This document shows positions 8,208 through 16,650 of a stretch of 64,000 bases of DNA, in pieces. Origin of the DNA: Holophagaceae bacterium (GTDB lineage: Bacteria; Acidobacteriota; Holophagae; Holophagales; Holophagaceae); NCBI GenBank assembly GCA_016722505.1, contig JADKJH010000001.1, positions 806,001-870,000 on the forward strand, in the 5' to 3' direction. The position numbers were made by a program, and so were the translations under genes. The stretch's first letter is position 1. Each line of letters opens with the position of its first letter. The notes below the pieces were generated by a model. The model saw only the letters and a list, made by a program, of their open reading frames with translations, had not been told where the DNA came from and made no database searches.

Positions 8208-9544
8208 TATTGGACTCCTTCGATGGGTTGGCCCTGGGCTAGGCTCAGTTGGGCGCGGCTTACGCGCAGTTCGTATTGGCTATTGAGAAGCAATGTCCGC
8301 GCGCCGGAAAGGCCTGCCTCGGCATCCAGCACTTCAGTAAGGGGCAGCAGGCCTTCGCGATGCCGAGCCTGGCGCAGCGTCCGCACGGATTCGGATGCTT
8401 CCACCGCTTCTTGCGCCATTTTGATGCGGGCCGATGCGCTCTCGATGGCGAGGCGCGCCTCAGAAGTTTCCCGCCCGGCCACTTGTTCCTGCCAGCGCAA
8501 ATTGAAGGAAGCCGCGCGCTCCATGGCCTTGGCGGAGGATACACGGCGGCGGTCCGGCGCAGAGAAGAGATTCCATTTGAAGCCCAAGCTGATCTCGCTC
8601 CAATTTCCTCCGCTGCTCCAGGTGTTGTGCATGGTACCGAGGCCCAGGTTCAACCCCACTTCTGGAAGCAAGCTACCTTGCGCGGCTTTGGCACCTTGCT
8701 GAGCTGCCTGCCACTGGAACCTGGCGGCCTGCAGATCGCCGCGGTTGCCCGGAACATCTCCGGCCGCAGGGATGGATCCCGCATTCAAGGATGTGGCCAA
8801 GGTGACTGGCACGGCCTCCATTCCCGTGAGCAGCGCCAAGCCTGACCGCGCAGAGGCCACCCGTTGGCGCGCTTCCATCAGACCGGCTTCTGCTTGAGCC
8901 CGATAGGCTCGGATGCGCAGGCCTTCTGCCTGCAGCATTAGCCCCTGCTCCACCCGGGCCTGCACAAAGTGCTCAACTTCCCTGGCTTGCCTTAGGGTGT
9001 CTTCGGCGTAGACCTTTCCCTGCTCTGCCACTTGGGCGCCAAAGTAGGCCTGCACCACAGCCAGTGCAACTTGCTGGCGCCGATGGGATTGGCTGGCCGC
9101 CTCGGCATCGGCCATGGCGCCCCCGGCCTTGCGGGCCGCGGTAAGCCGCCCGCCGGTATAAAGCGGCTGGCTAAGGGTCAGGCCACCACCGACGCCAGTG
9201 ATGGCATCAGGCTTGTTCAAGCTCGCCGGGTTGAAATCCATCTGAGTAATGCGCGCCTGATTGAGTTTCATGCCGAAGGCCATCATGGGCTGGTCCGTGC
9301 GCATGAGGCCCGCAGACAGGCTGACGGTCGGCAGGTTCAGGTCTCGCATGGCGTCAGCTTCGGACTTGGCGCGGTCTACCATGGCCTCTCCTGCCTGGAG
9401 TCCAGGCTGTCCGGTCCAGGCCCGGCGGATAGCGGCCTCAAGTGTCATTGTCACCGGCTGCTGCGGCTGCTGCGCCCCCAGCGGATGGGCCAGCACCATG
9501 GTCATGGTTGGGACCAGGAAAACAAAATTCAAGTTGTTGCTCAT
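8207..9544 (-). CDS. TolC-family outer-membrane efflux protein
   Basis: About 445 residues with a signal peptide ending near PLGAQQP and two OEP repeats rich in Ala/Gln/Glu helices (AIRRAWTGQPGLQAGEAMVD near the start; ARLAIESASARIKMAQEAVE near the end). TolC proteins form the outer-membrane duct for RND pumps. The start is ATG 9544, with AGGAG nine bases upstream; a TTG directly before it is less likely. It follows the ArsR gene by 25 bases and is the first structural gene of an eight-gene overlapping operon. Confidence 0.88.
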   Translation of the reverse strand: MSNNLNFVFLVPTMTMVLAHPLGAQQPQQPVTMTLEAAIRRAWTGQPGLQAGEAMVDRAKSEADAMRDLNLPTVSLSAGLMRTDQPMMAFGMKLNQARITQMDFNPASLNKPDAITGVGGGLTLSQPLYTGGRLTAARKAGGAMADAEAASQSHRRQQVALAVVQAYFGAQVAEQGKVYAEDTLRQAREVEHFVQARVEQGLMLQAEGLRIRAYRAQAEAGLMEARQRVASARSGLALLTGMEAVPVTLATSLNAGSIPAAGDVPGNRGDLQAARFQWQAAQQGAKAAQGSLLPEVGLNLGLGTMHNTWSSGGNWSEISLGFKWNLFSAPDRRRVSSAKAMERAASFNLRWQEQVAGRETSEARLAIESASARIKMAQEAVEASESVRTLRQARHREGLLPLTEVLDAEAGLSGARTLLLNSQYELRVSRAQLSLAQGQPIEGVQ

Positions 9545-9569
9545 CAAGGAATACTCCTGCGAAAAAAAA

Positions 9570-9935
9570 TCAACTAAGGGATTTGAAACTTTCCTGTATG
9601 CGGTGGCTCACGTGGCCGCACACCAAATCACAGACTTCGGCGACCATGGGCGCCACCACCTCGAAACGGGCCTGGGTGCCTTCGGTATGGCGGCGCACCA
9701 GACCTTCCCTGACGAGGAGGGTCAGATGCTTGGAGGCGTTGGACACTTGGAGGCCTGCAAGCCGCGCCAATTCGTGCTGGACCAATGGCCCCCTGGCTGC
9801 GAGCAGGATCTGCAGCAGCCGAAGGCGGGAAGGATCTCCCAAAGCCTTGAACAATCCACCCGCTTCTTCAAGCAGGTTGACTTTGGCGCCTTCCAGGCTC
9901 GTGGCAGCGCATTTAGGATGAGGGGCGGGAGTCAT
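9570..9935 (-). CDS. ArsR-family transcriptional regulator, first gene of the efflux operon
   Basis: A 121-residue winged-helix repressor: FKALGDPSRLRLLQILLA, a recognition helix LQVSNASKHLTLLVREGLV, and a wing RRHTEGTQARFEV. The C-terminus carries VCDLVCGHVSHRI, with two cysteines four residues apart, also present in the neighbouring paralogue. ArsR proteins release DNA on binding metals or on thiol modification. The gene lies just upstream of the TolC gene on the same strand, so it probably autoregulates the operon. AAAGGTG precedes the ATG. The inducer cannot be read from sequence. Confidence 0.88.
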   Translation of the reverse strand: MTPAPHPKCAATSLEGAKVNLLEEAGGLFKALGDPSRLRLLQILLAARGPLVQHELARLAGLQVSNASKHLTLLVREGLVRRHTEGTQARFEVVAPMVAEVCDLVCGHVSHRIQESFKSLS

Positions 9936-10023
9936 GGATCACCTTTCAAAGTAATCATATAATCAAATAGGAAAGAAGCAAGCAAAAAAAATCACATCCG
10001 GCCCTCCGGCCAGACGAGCCGGC

Positions 10024-10353
10024 CTAACGGAGCGCGCGGTAGTTTTTCTTGACCCGGTCGCTCACGTGGCCGCAAACCAAGTCGCAGATATTGGACACCA
10101 GCGGCAGGATGGGGCTGAAGTAAACGGTGTTGCCCTCCGGCTCGCGGTGCACAAGACCCACCCGGACCAAGCAGGCCAGGTGTTTGCTCGCGTTGGCCTG
10201 GGAGAGCCCCGTGGCTTCGGCCACGGCTCCCTGGCTCTGGGACCCCTTCGCATCCAGGAGGGCGCGGAGGATGCGCAACCGGGACTGGTCGCCCAAAGCT
10301 CCGAAAAGGTTCGTCACTTGCTCAATCATGGCATCGCTAAGCCCGTGCTTCAT
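10024..10353 (-). CDS. Second ArsR-family regulator
   Basis: A 109-residue paralogue of the adjacent regulator: FGALGDQSRLRILRALLD, recognition helix LSQANASKHLACLVRVGLV, wing HREPEGNTVYF, and the same C-terminal ICDLVCGHVSDRV. It lies 88 bases upstream of the first ArsR gene on the same strand. The shared tail cysteines and the AT-rich stretch between the genes (9950-9985) suggest the two may answer to the same type of signal. The second cysteine-containing site in the recognition helix (LACLV) differs from the paralogue. Confidence 0.87.
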   Translation of the reverse strand: MKHGLSDAMIEQVTNLFGALGDQSRLRILRALLDAKGSQSQGAVAEATGLSQANASKHLACLVRVGLVHREPEGNTVYFSPILPLVSNICDLVCGHVSDRVKKNYRALR

Positions 10354-10735
10354 GCTTCCCTCACAACCAAAGAGTAATATTCCGCATCGGTTGAGTCAAG
10401 GACTGCGGAATCCAGGCGGGGAATCCCTTCGCAAGCTCGTAAACGGCGTTTTGGTGACGGAGGACACAACACCTTGGTAAGGAACAGCTGATGGAGGTCC
10501 TTGTGGCTCTCGTCGATCATCCGGGCGGTTTGCCAACGCATCAGCCCGCGGATGCTGGGGAATCGGGGAATCCTTGTGTTGGGATTGGCCGATATTTCCT
10601 CGTTTTTGTATATTCTATTATGGTTATATTAATATATGACCTTAATCACTGAATAAATTCAAATTGTAGTCCATCTTGATCCTGTAGTTGGTTCCACCTC
10701 TCCATCCACTCCCTGTTTCCCGTGAAAGGAATCCC
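10354..10735. other. Gene-free spacer, probable promoter region of the molybdoenzyme cluster
   Basis: No convincing coding region was seen. From about 10595 to 10680 the sequence is far more AT-rich than its surroundings, with TATATT-like stretches, and the plus-strand cytochrome cluster starts 55 bases later with GAAAGGA before its ATG. The ArsR gene on the other side is transcribed away, so the spacer probably serves two divergent promoters. Confidence 0.5.
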
Positions 10736-11071
10736 ATGCGAATCCCCGCCCGTTACCTGTTCCCGGCCCTAGCGCTGCTGGCCGCGGCGCTCCCCTTATG
10801 GCCCAGGCCAAAGGGAGCGACACGAAGGGGAAATACTACTTCAAGAAAAGCTGCAAGGCCTGCCACGTGAAGGGTGGATCAGGCCATGGAACTGACCCCG
10901 CTGTCCAAGACCCAGGCCCAATGGAAGAAATTCTTTGAAGCGGCCAAGCACGGCAAACCCGCTGTTCCCATCACACCGAAATTCGGCACGACGGAGCAGA
11001 TTCTGGACATAAAAACCTTCCTGGTGAACCACGCGTCGGATTCCCCTCAGCCTGAGACCTGCGGAGGCTGA
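10736..11071 (+). pseudogene. Periplasmic monoheme c-type cytochrome with two apparent frameshifts
   Basis: The frame from ATG 10736 gives a good signal peptide (MRIPARYLFPALALLAAALP) and is then lost. One base on, the sequence reads MAQAKGSDTKGKYYFKKSCKACH, a CXXCH heme site. A third frame continues MELTPLSKTQAQWKKFF to TFLVNHASDSPQPETCGG and stops at 11069-11071. A missing base near 10795 and an extra base near 10870 would rejoin all three parts into a cytochrome of about 110 residues. It lies upstream of the porin and molybdoenzyme genes and could be their electron partner. Two compensating indels in 80 bases suggest sequence error. Confidence 0.65.
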
Positions 11072-11175
11072 TCACCCCATAACCTGGATCCAGACGGGCT
11101 GTGCCGCCACTCATGTGGCTGGCGGGCGCTGTCCTGCCATTTTTCGCCTTCCACCTCATTTTTAAAGGAGCACCC

Positions 11176-12888
11176 ATGCGCATCACCCGTATCGCCACTC
11201 TGCTGCTGGCCGGCCTTGGCCCGCTTGCTTTGGGAGCCCAGACCGCAGACCAGGACGACATCAAGAAACAAATCCAGGAGCTCAAGAAGCAGGTGGAAGT
11301 TCTCGAGGAAAAGGCCAAGGAACAGGATAAGACCCTGACCAAAGTCGAGACCAAGGTGGCCCAGGACAACATCGCCTGGGGCGGCGATCTCCGCACGCGC
11401 TTCGACAGCCAGGAATGGAACTTCAAGCCCTATCAGCAGTTCATGGGCTTCGCTCCCCAAGCCATGGCCGGCCCGGGCGGCAGCACATTCTATGTGCCTT
11501 CGCCGATGGCTATGCAGGTACCGGCGCAGGACTACAACAACTCCGTGCAGTGGTCCACCCGGCTGCGTCTCCGCCTGGGCATCAATATCAATGAGCACGC
11601 AAAGATCATGGGTCGTTTGACCATGTATAAGATTCACGGCGGTGCTGATGTTCCAACCTTCAACGGCTCGCCGAACAGTGTTGCCAATTCCTTCAACAGC
11701 GGCAAGGTTCCTACCAATGACATCCTCCATGTGGAACGCGCCAGCTTCGTTTACGACTGGCCATCGGTGGGTGTGCTTTCCATCGGCCGCCAGAACACAT
11801 CGGATGGCCCGCCCTTCGAAGTGCGCGAAGGCACTGAACGCCAAGCAACCCCCCAAGCGCTTGCCGTGAATGCGATGGTGGATGGCATCGGCTGGAAGTT
11901 CCATCTCGACAAGTTGGGGCTGCCGGAACACTCCCTCTTCGGACTTTGCTACGGAATCGGCTCTGAAAGCGGTTTCGGAGGCGGCGGCGCAGTCAAGACC
12001 AGCGCGGCGGTGGTGGGATTCAATTTCTTCCCGGCCACCAATAACGGTTCGGCCCTGACACCCGCCCAATACCCGCAGCCTGCCTTGCAGGTGAACACCA
12101 TTGGCCCGCTGAAAGACAGCACCGTGCTGGGCGCCATGTTCGACATGCCCCTGCTGTTCGAGGCCTTCGGAACGGTGCATGCAGCCAATGTCTACGTGGG
12201 TTTCAACCGCTTCGGAAACATGACTGACATTCCTTACGGCAGCCTCAACAACTTCCCCGTCCCGGCAGCCGCGGGCATGGGCGGCATGCCCTCTTCGCAA
12301 TATGTCACGGCCACCAACAACCTGGGCGACATGGATCAATGGACGGCCACCTGGAAGCACAAGATCGGCGACACCTTCACCTATTTCGGGAGCCTCGGCT
12401 ACATCAAGAGCCATCCGAACGGCAAGGTGTCCCAGTACGGCGCCTACTGGAACATGCCCGCGCCCTATGGCGGCTCGAACTACCAGCTGACGGGCTTCGG
12501 CGGCTTGCTAGGCGATCCCGTCAACAGCCAGAGCGCGACCGCATACTACGTGGGATTCCGCTATGACCCGACACCGGAGCTTGGCATCGGCCTGGAGTTC
12601 AACCATGGCTCGCCCAAATGGTTCACCTACAGCCCCGCCACGGGAGAGGCCACGGAAAAGCTCGGCACCCGCGGTGACGTGTGGGAAGCCTACATCCACT
12701 GGAGCTTCGTGAAGAACGTGGCCCTGCGCGCGGGCTACATAGACTACAAGTACAGCACCGCTTTCAGCGGCTGGCACATCGCACCCATGGGCTTGGAGAA
12801 CTTCGACCTCAACAAGAATCCAATGATGCAGTACGGATTCCCGGCGGGCATCAAGAACACCTACCTGGCGCTGGAAGTGAAGTTCTAG
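11176..12888 (+). CDS. DUF3373-type outer-membrane beta-barrel protein
   Basis: A 570-residue protein with a signal peptide (to LALGAQT), a coiled coil of about 45 residues (DDIKKQIQELKKQVEVLEEK), then a long beta-rich region with alternating patterns such as WGGDLRTRFDSQEWNF and a C-terminal phenylalanine (ALEVKF), as in barrel proteins. AAAGGAGCACCC precedes ATG 11176; an earlier in-frame ATG at 11101 lacks such a site. The DUF3373 family is known from Geothrix- and Geobacter-like organisms. Placed just upstream of the molybdoenzyme it may bring substrate into the periplasm; that role is inference. Confidence 0.75.
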   Translation: MRITRIATLLLAGLGPLALGAQTADQDDIKKQIQELKKQVEVLEEKAKEQDKTLTKVETKVAQDNIAWGGDLRTRFDSQEWNFKPYQQFMGFAPQAMAGPGGSTFYVPSPMAMQVPAQDYNNSVQWSTRLRLRLGININEHAKIMGRLTMYKIHGGADVPTFNGSPNSVANSFNSGKVPTNDILHVERASFVYDWPSVGVLSIGRQNTSDGPPFEVREGTERQATPQALAVNAMVDGIGWKFHLDKLGLPEHSLFGLCYGIGSESGFGGGGAVKTSAAVVGFNFFPATNNGSALTPAQYPQPALQVNTIGPLKDSTVLGAMFDMPLLFEAFGTVHAANVYVGFNRFGNMTDIPYGSLNNFPVPAAAGMGGMPSSQYVTATNNLGDMDQWTATWKHKIGDTFTYFGSLGYIKSHPNGKVSQYGAYWNMPAPYGGSNYQLTGFGGLLGDPVNSQSATAYYVGFRYDPTPELGIGLEFNHGSPKWFTYSPATGEATEKLGTRGDVWEAYIHWSFVKNVALRAGYIDYKYSTAFSGWHIAPMGLENFDLNKNPMMQYGFPAGIKNTYLALEVKF

Positions 12889-12930
12889 AAGCCTGGGCAC
12901 GGCCCTGCTTCCGACGGACAGGAGAGGATC

Positions 12931-15090
12931 ATGGAACGACGCACCTTCATGGAAATCATCGGCGCAGGGTCGCTGATCCTCCCGCCACTGGCCTGCGGCC
13001 TCCGCAGGCCAGTGGCGGCTGGGCCCACATTCTTGGATGGCATCGCCACCACGTGCGAGCTATGCCCGAACAAGTGCTCAGTCCTTGCCGTGGTGAAGGA
13101 TGGGCATATCACCAAGCTCAACCCAAATCCTGACAACCCGAAGTCCCGCGGGATGCTGTGCGCCCGTGGAAATGCCGCGGTGCAGCAGGTCTACGATCCG
13201 GACCGGCTCAAGCAGCCGCTCATCCGCGTGGGCGCCCGGGGCGAGGGGAAATGGCGCCCGGCGAGCTGGGACGAGGCCTTTGATTACACGGCGAAAAAAC
13301 TCAGCGACATCAAAGCGAAGCACGGGCCTGAAGGCACGCTCTGGTCCAGCACCGAAGGCTTCCAGGAAATCTTCTTCAAGAACCTGGGCCAGGCCTTCGG
13401 CAGTCCCAACGTCATGCGCCATCCCAGCCTCTGCCTGGCCTCGGTCAACCTGGCCTACTCCATGACCTACGGCACGGTGCCGAGCTTCGATCTGCTCAAC
13501 GCCGACTACGTGATCATGGCCGGGGCCAACCGCTTCGAAAGCATCATCACGCCGGACACCATGGACCTCATTGGCGGGACCATGGAGCGAAAGGCGAAAC
13601 TCATCTACCTGGATCCGCGCTTCACGGTCACGGCCTCCAAGGCCGACGAATGGTATCCCATCAAGCCGGGCACGGACATGGCTTTCATCCTGGCCATGAT
13701 GAACGTGATCATCGCCGAAAACCGCTATGACAAGGCGTTCCTGGAGTCTGAGACAGTCGGCTTCGAACAGCTCGTGGAGCACGTAAAACCCTACACGCCC
13801 GAATGGGCCGAAGGCGAGACCGAGATCCCCGCCCAGGACATCGCCCGCATCGCGCGGGCCTTTGCCGACGCGGCTCCCCGCGCGGTCTTCTACGCGGGCA
13901 GGCGCTCCAGCTGGTACCAGAATGATTTCCAGATGCGCCGGGCCCAGGCCCTGCTCAATGCCATCGTCGGCAATTGGGACCGCCAGGGCGGCATGGTGCC
14001 CAATCAGAAGATCGCCAAGGGCGAGTTTCTGGTGCTGCCCTGGGACGATCCCAAGGCTGCACGGGTGGACGAAGTGGAGAAGGCGTTTCCGCTGGCGAGC
14101 GCCAAAGATGGCGTCTATCTCCCGCTCCGCGAAAACTTGCTGAAGGGCCAGCCCTATCCAGTCAAAGGCTGGATGATCTACAAGCAGGATCCGCTTCACG
14201 CTTTGCCGGACCAGGGCAAGACGATGAAGATGCTCGACCAGATGGAGTTCGTTGGCGTCATCGACATCGCCATGAGCGACACCGCCTGGTACGCGGACGT
14301 GGTGTTCCCGGAAAGCCATTATCTGGAGCGCACGGATCCCATCGAAGTGATGCCTGGCATCTGGCCCGCGGCGGTGTACCGGCAGCAAGTGGTCAAGCCC
14401 ATCCACGACACCAAGCCTTGCCTGGAGATCGCGCAGGGGCTGGCCAAGCGGCTGGGGCTGTCGGACTACTTCGACTACACCATCGAACAATGGGTGGAAG
14501 CTGAGGCCAAGGAATTGCCGATACAGAACGGCCTCGAGCACATGAAGCAGCGCGGCGTCGTGGCCGTGTCCCAACCCAAGTACGGCACGACGCGAAATCC
14601 AGTCCACCGCTTCCTCACCAAGAGCGGCAAGATCGAGCTCTTTTCGGATCGCTTGAAGGAAGCCGGACACGACCCCCTCCCGGTCTATACACCGCCCGTC
14701 CAACCCAGCGGAGGGCGGTTCCGGCTGGTGCTCGGAAGGAAGGCCACCATCACCCACGCGACGCTGACCAACCTCCCCTGGCTGCACGAGCATAACCCCG
14801 AGAACGATCTCTGGATCCACCCGGAGCCAGCCGCAAAATTGAACATCCAGAGCGGTGATCTGCTGGAGGTATCCAGTTCCGTCGGCCAGGTGCGCATCAA
14901 GGCCCGGGTGACGCAGGAAATCCGGCCCGACTGCGTGTTCATGCTCCACGGCTTCGGCAAGAAGTCCCCCTGGCTGAAACGCGTGCACAACGTCGGCGCT
15001 GCGGATTCGGTGCTGCTGGAGACCGCCTGGGACAAGGTGAGCGGAAACGCCGCCATGCACGAGACCTTCGTCAAAGTCGTGAAGGCCTGA
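12931..15090 (+). CDS. Respiratory molybdopterin oxidoreductase, catalytic subunit (PsrA/PhsA/TtrA-like)
   Basis: A 719-residue DMSO-reductase-family enzyme. The twin-arginine signal (ERRTFMEIIGAG) predicts folded export. A 4Fe-4S site follows, with Cys42, Cys45, Cys49 and Cys77 (CELCPNKC...MLCARG). The Mo ligand position is probably Cys168 in HPSLCLASVN, as in polysulfide and thiosulfate reductases rather than Ser- or Asp-type enzymes. The C-terminal dinucleotide domain includes GRKATITHATLTNLPWLHEH. With the next two genes it forms a quinol-linked periplasmic reductase or oxidase; sulfur compounds are the best guess but arsenate or other oxyanions are possible. A 37-base perfect hairpin lies in the signal-peptide coding part. 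Confidence 0.85.
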   Translation: MERRTFMEIIGAGSLILPPLACGLRRPVAAGPTFLDGIATTCELCPNKCSVLAVVKDGHITKLNPNPDNPKSRGMLCARGNAAVQQVYDPDRLKQPLIRVGARGEGKWRPASWDEAFDYTAKKLSDIKAKHGPEGTLWSSTEGFQEIFFKNLGQAFGSPNVMRHPSLCLASVNLAYSMTYGTVPSFDLLNADYVIMAGANRFESIITPDTMDLIGGTMERKAKLIYLDPRFTVTASKADEWYPIKPGTDMAFILAMMNVIIAENRYDKAFLESETVGFEQLVEHVKPYTPEWAEGETEIPAQDIARIARAFADAAPRAVFYAGRRSSWYQNDFQMRRAQALLNAIVGNWDRQGGMVPNQKIAKGEFLVLPWDDPKAARVDEVEKAFPLASAKDGVYLPLRENLLKGQPYPVKGWMIYKQDPLHALPDQGKTMKMLDQMEFVGVIDIAMSDTAWYADVVFPESHYLERTDPIEVMPGIWPAAVYRQQVVKPIHDTKPCLEIAQGLAKRLGLSDYFDYTIEQWVEAEAKELPIQNGLEHMKQRGVVAVSQPKYGTTRNPVHRFLTKSGKIELFSDRLKEAGHDPLPVYTPPVQPSGGRFRLVLGRKATITHATLTNLPWLHEHNPENDLWIHPEPAAKLNIQSGDLLEVSSSVGQVRIKARVTQEIRPDCVFMLHGFGKKSPWLKRVHNVGAADSVLLETAWDKVSGNAAMHETFVKVVKA
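12982..13018. repeat. Perfect 17-bp inverted repeat inside the molybdoenzyme signal-peptide region
   Basis: Arms 12982-12998 and 13002-13018 are exact reverse complements around the loop CCT. They encode PPLACGLRRPVAA between the hydrophobic core and the mature start. The GGCCTGCGGCC core matches the dispersed repeats at 61048-61064 and 63559-63575. Confidence 0.9.
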
Positions 15091-15100
15091 GGAGTAAGCC

Positions 15101-15664
15101 ATGGCTACTAAATCGGTCAAAACCGCGCAGCGATACGCGATGGTCATCGATGCGAAAAAATGCATCAATTGCAAGGCCTGCGTGGTTGCCTGCAAGGCCG
15201 AAAACCAAGTGCCGCTGGGCGTCTTCCGCAACTGGATCGACGAAGAGACCTCCGGAGAATATCCCCATCTGCGCATGAGCTTCGATCCCGAGCAGTGCCA
15301 TCACTGCGCGGACCCGAGCTGTGTCCGGGTCTGCCCCACCGGCGCAAGCTGGCAGCGGGAGGACGGCATCGTGCTGGTGAACGAAGACGACTGCATCGGC
15401 TGCAAGTACTGCATCATCGCCTGCCCCTACGACGCGCGGTACCACAATCCAGAAACCCACACCGTGGGCAAATGCACCTTCTGCTCGCACCGCGTGGATC
15501 GCGGCGAACTACCCGCCTGCGTGGAGACCTGCCCCAGCAAGGTGCGCGTATTCGGAGATTTGAACGACCCCAAGAGCCAGCTGCACCAGCTCCTGGCCAC
15601 CCGCCGCTACGAAGTCAAGAACCCCCAGACCGGCAACGGTCCCCAGCTCTACTACCTTTTGTAG
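15101..15664 (+). CDS. Four-cluster ferredoxin subunit of the molybdoenzyme (PsrB/NrfC type)
   Basis: A 187-residue protein without a signal peptide. It has four cysteine groups: CINCKACVVACK, CHHCADPSCVRVCPTGA, CIGCKYCIIACPYDA, and CTFCSHRVDRG...CVETCPSKV. This is the PsrB/DmsB electron-transfer pattern, carrying four 4Fe-4S clusters that link the molybdopterin subunit to the membrane anchor. It is exported with the catalytic subunit by the Tat hitch-hiker route in related enzymes. The gene begins 10 bases after the catalytic subunit's stop and 8 bases before the NrfD gene. Confidence 0.9.
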   Translation: MATKSVKTAQRYAMVIDAKKCINCKACVVACKAENQVPLGVFRNWIDEETSGEYPHLRMSFDPEQCHHCADPSCVRVCPTGASWQREDGIVLVNEDDCIGCKYCIIACPYDARYHNPETHTVGKCTFCSHRVDRGELPACVETCPSKVRVFGDLNDPKSQLHQLLATRRYEVKNPQTGNGPQLYYLL

Positions 15665-15672
15665 GACACGAC

Positions 15673-16650
15673 ATGCGCGAACCTGTCTGGGAATTCCTCA
15701 TCGTCAACTACCTGTTTCTGGGCGGCCTTTCCGCGGGGCTGTATTTCGCCTCGGCGCTGGCCACCTGGATCCAGGAAGACGGCCGCTCTGCCTATCCCCG
15801 CATCGCCAGGTGGGGCGCGCTGCTGGCACCCTGGCCCGTGAGCCTGGGCTCAGCATTGCTGGTCCTGGATCTGGGCAAGCCCATGCGTTTCTGGAAAATA
15901 TTTTTCCATTTCCGCTGGCGCAGCCCCATGTCCATTGGCAGCTGGCTGCTGGTGGCCTTCACGTTCCTGAGCCTGGCCTACCTCTGGTCCTGGTTGGAGC
16001 AGGATGAACGGCAGTCGCTCCAGGCCCGCATCCCAGGAAAAATCCGTAAGCGCATCCCGGCCCGTGTCCAACGCTGGTTGGATCTGGATGCCTCCCTATG
16101 GCGGAGGAATTTGGCCATGCTCGGCTTCCCCATCGCGGTGGGTGTCGGCATCTACACCGGCGTGTTGCTGGGCGCAGTGCAGGCGCGGCCTTTCTGGAAT
16201 ACAAATCTGGTGGCGCAGATGTTCCTCTTCAGCGCCCTTAGTTCCGGCACCGCGGCCCTGGTGGTGGCCCGCCTGATGGACCGCGAGCCCGTGGAGTTGA
16301 AGGAGATGCGCTTCCTCTATTCCATGGACATCACGCTGATCGTGTTGGAACTCTTCATCGTCCTGCCCTACCTCATCCATGGGGAACTCAGCAGTCTCGC
16401 GGTGAAGGAAGCCCTGGCGCAGGTGCTTGGCGGCCCCTTCACCATCGTCTTCTGGCTGTTCTTCATGGGGATCGGCCTCTTGCTGCCGCTGGCCATCGAA
16501 CTGTATGAATTCAAGCCCGTGATCCTAGGGAAGGGAACCTTCCATATCCAGCCCCGCTGGGCTCTCACGGCCGGAGGGCTCGTGCTGTTCGGCGGCTACA
16601 TGCTGCGTTACATCTTCGTGTTCGCGGGGCAGGCCACGGGGTTCCGATGA
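15673..16650 (+). CDS. NrfD/PsrC-type membrane anchor
   Basis: A 325-residue integral membrane protein starting MREPVWEFLIVNYLFLGGLS, with eight to nine predicted helices including GGLSAGLYFASALATW and LLAPWPVSLGSALLVLDLG, the conserved first-half signature of the NrfD family. It takes electrons from or gives them to the quinone pool and connects to the ferredoxin subunit. ATG 15673 is chosen because it is 9 bases after the previous stop; upstream in-frame sequence runs through the ferredoxin gene. The end overlaps the TorD start by four bases. Confidence 0.9.
   Translation: MREPVWEFLIVNYLFLGGLSAGLYFASALATWIQEDGRSAYPRIARWGALLAPWPVSLGSALLVLDLGKPMRFWKIFFHFRWRSPMSIGSWLLVAFTFLSLAYLWSWLEQDERQSLQARIPGKIRKRIPARVQRWLDLDASLWRRNLAMLGFPIAVGVGIYTGVLLGAVQARPFWNTNLVAQMFLFSALSSGTAALVVARLMDREPVELKEMRFLYSMDITLIVLELFIVLPYLIHGELSSLAVKEALAQVLGGPFTIVFWLFFMGIGLLLPLAIELYEFKPVILGKGTFHIQPRWALTAGGLVLFGGYMLRYIFVFAGQATGFR

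Noticed and set aside
11047..12414. A 455-residue minus-strand frame opposite the DUF3373 gene
   Set aside because: Shadow of the plus-strand gene; no recognised domain.
12931..15090. A specific name such as phsA, ttrA or arrA for the molybdoenzyme
   Set aside because: The motifs fit several respiratory molybdoenzyme families; a tree is needed to choose.
13078..15276. A 732-residue minus-strand open frame opposite the molybdoenzyme genes
   Set aside because: It is antisense to a clear multi-motif enzyme; GC-rich codon use leaves long opposite frames open, and it shows no domain.
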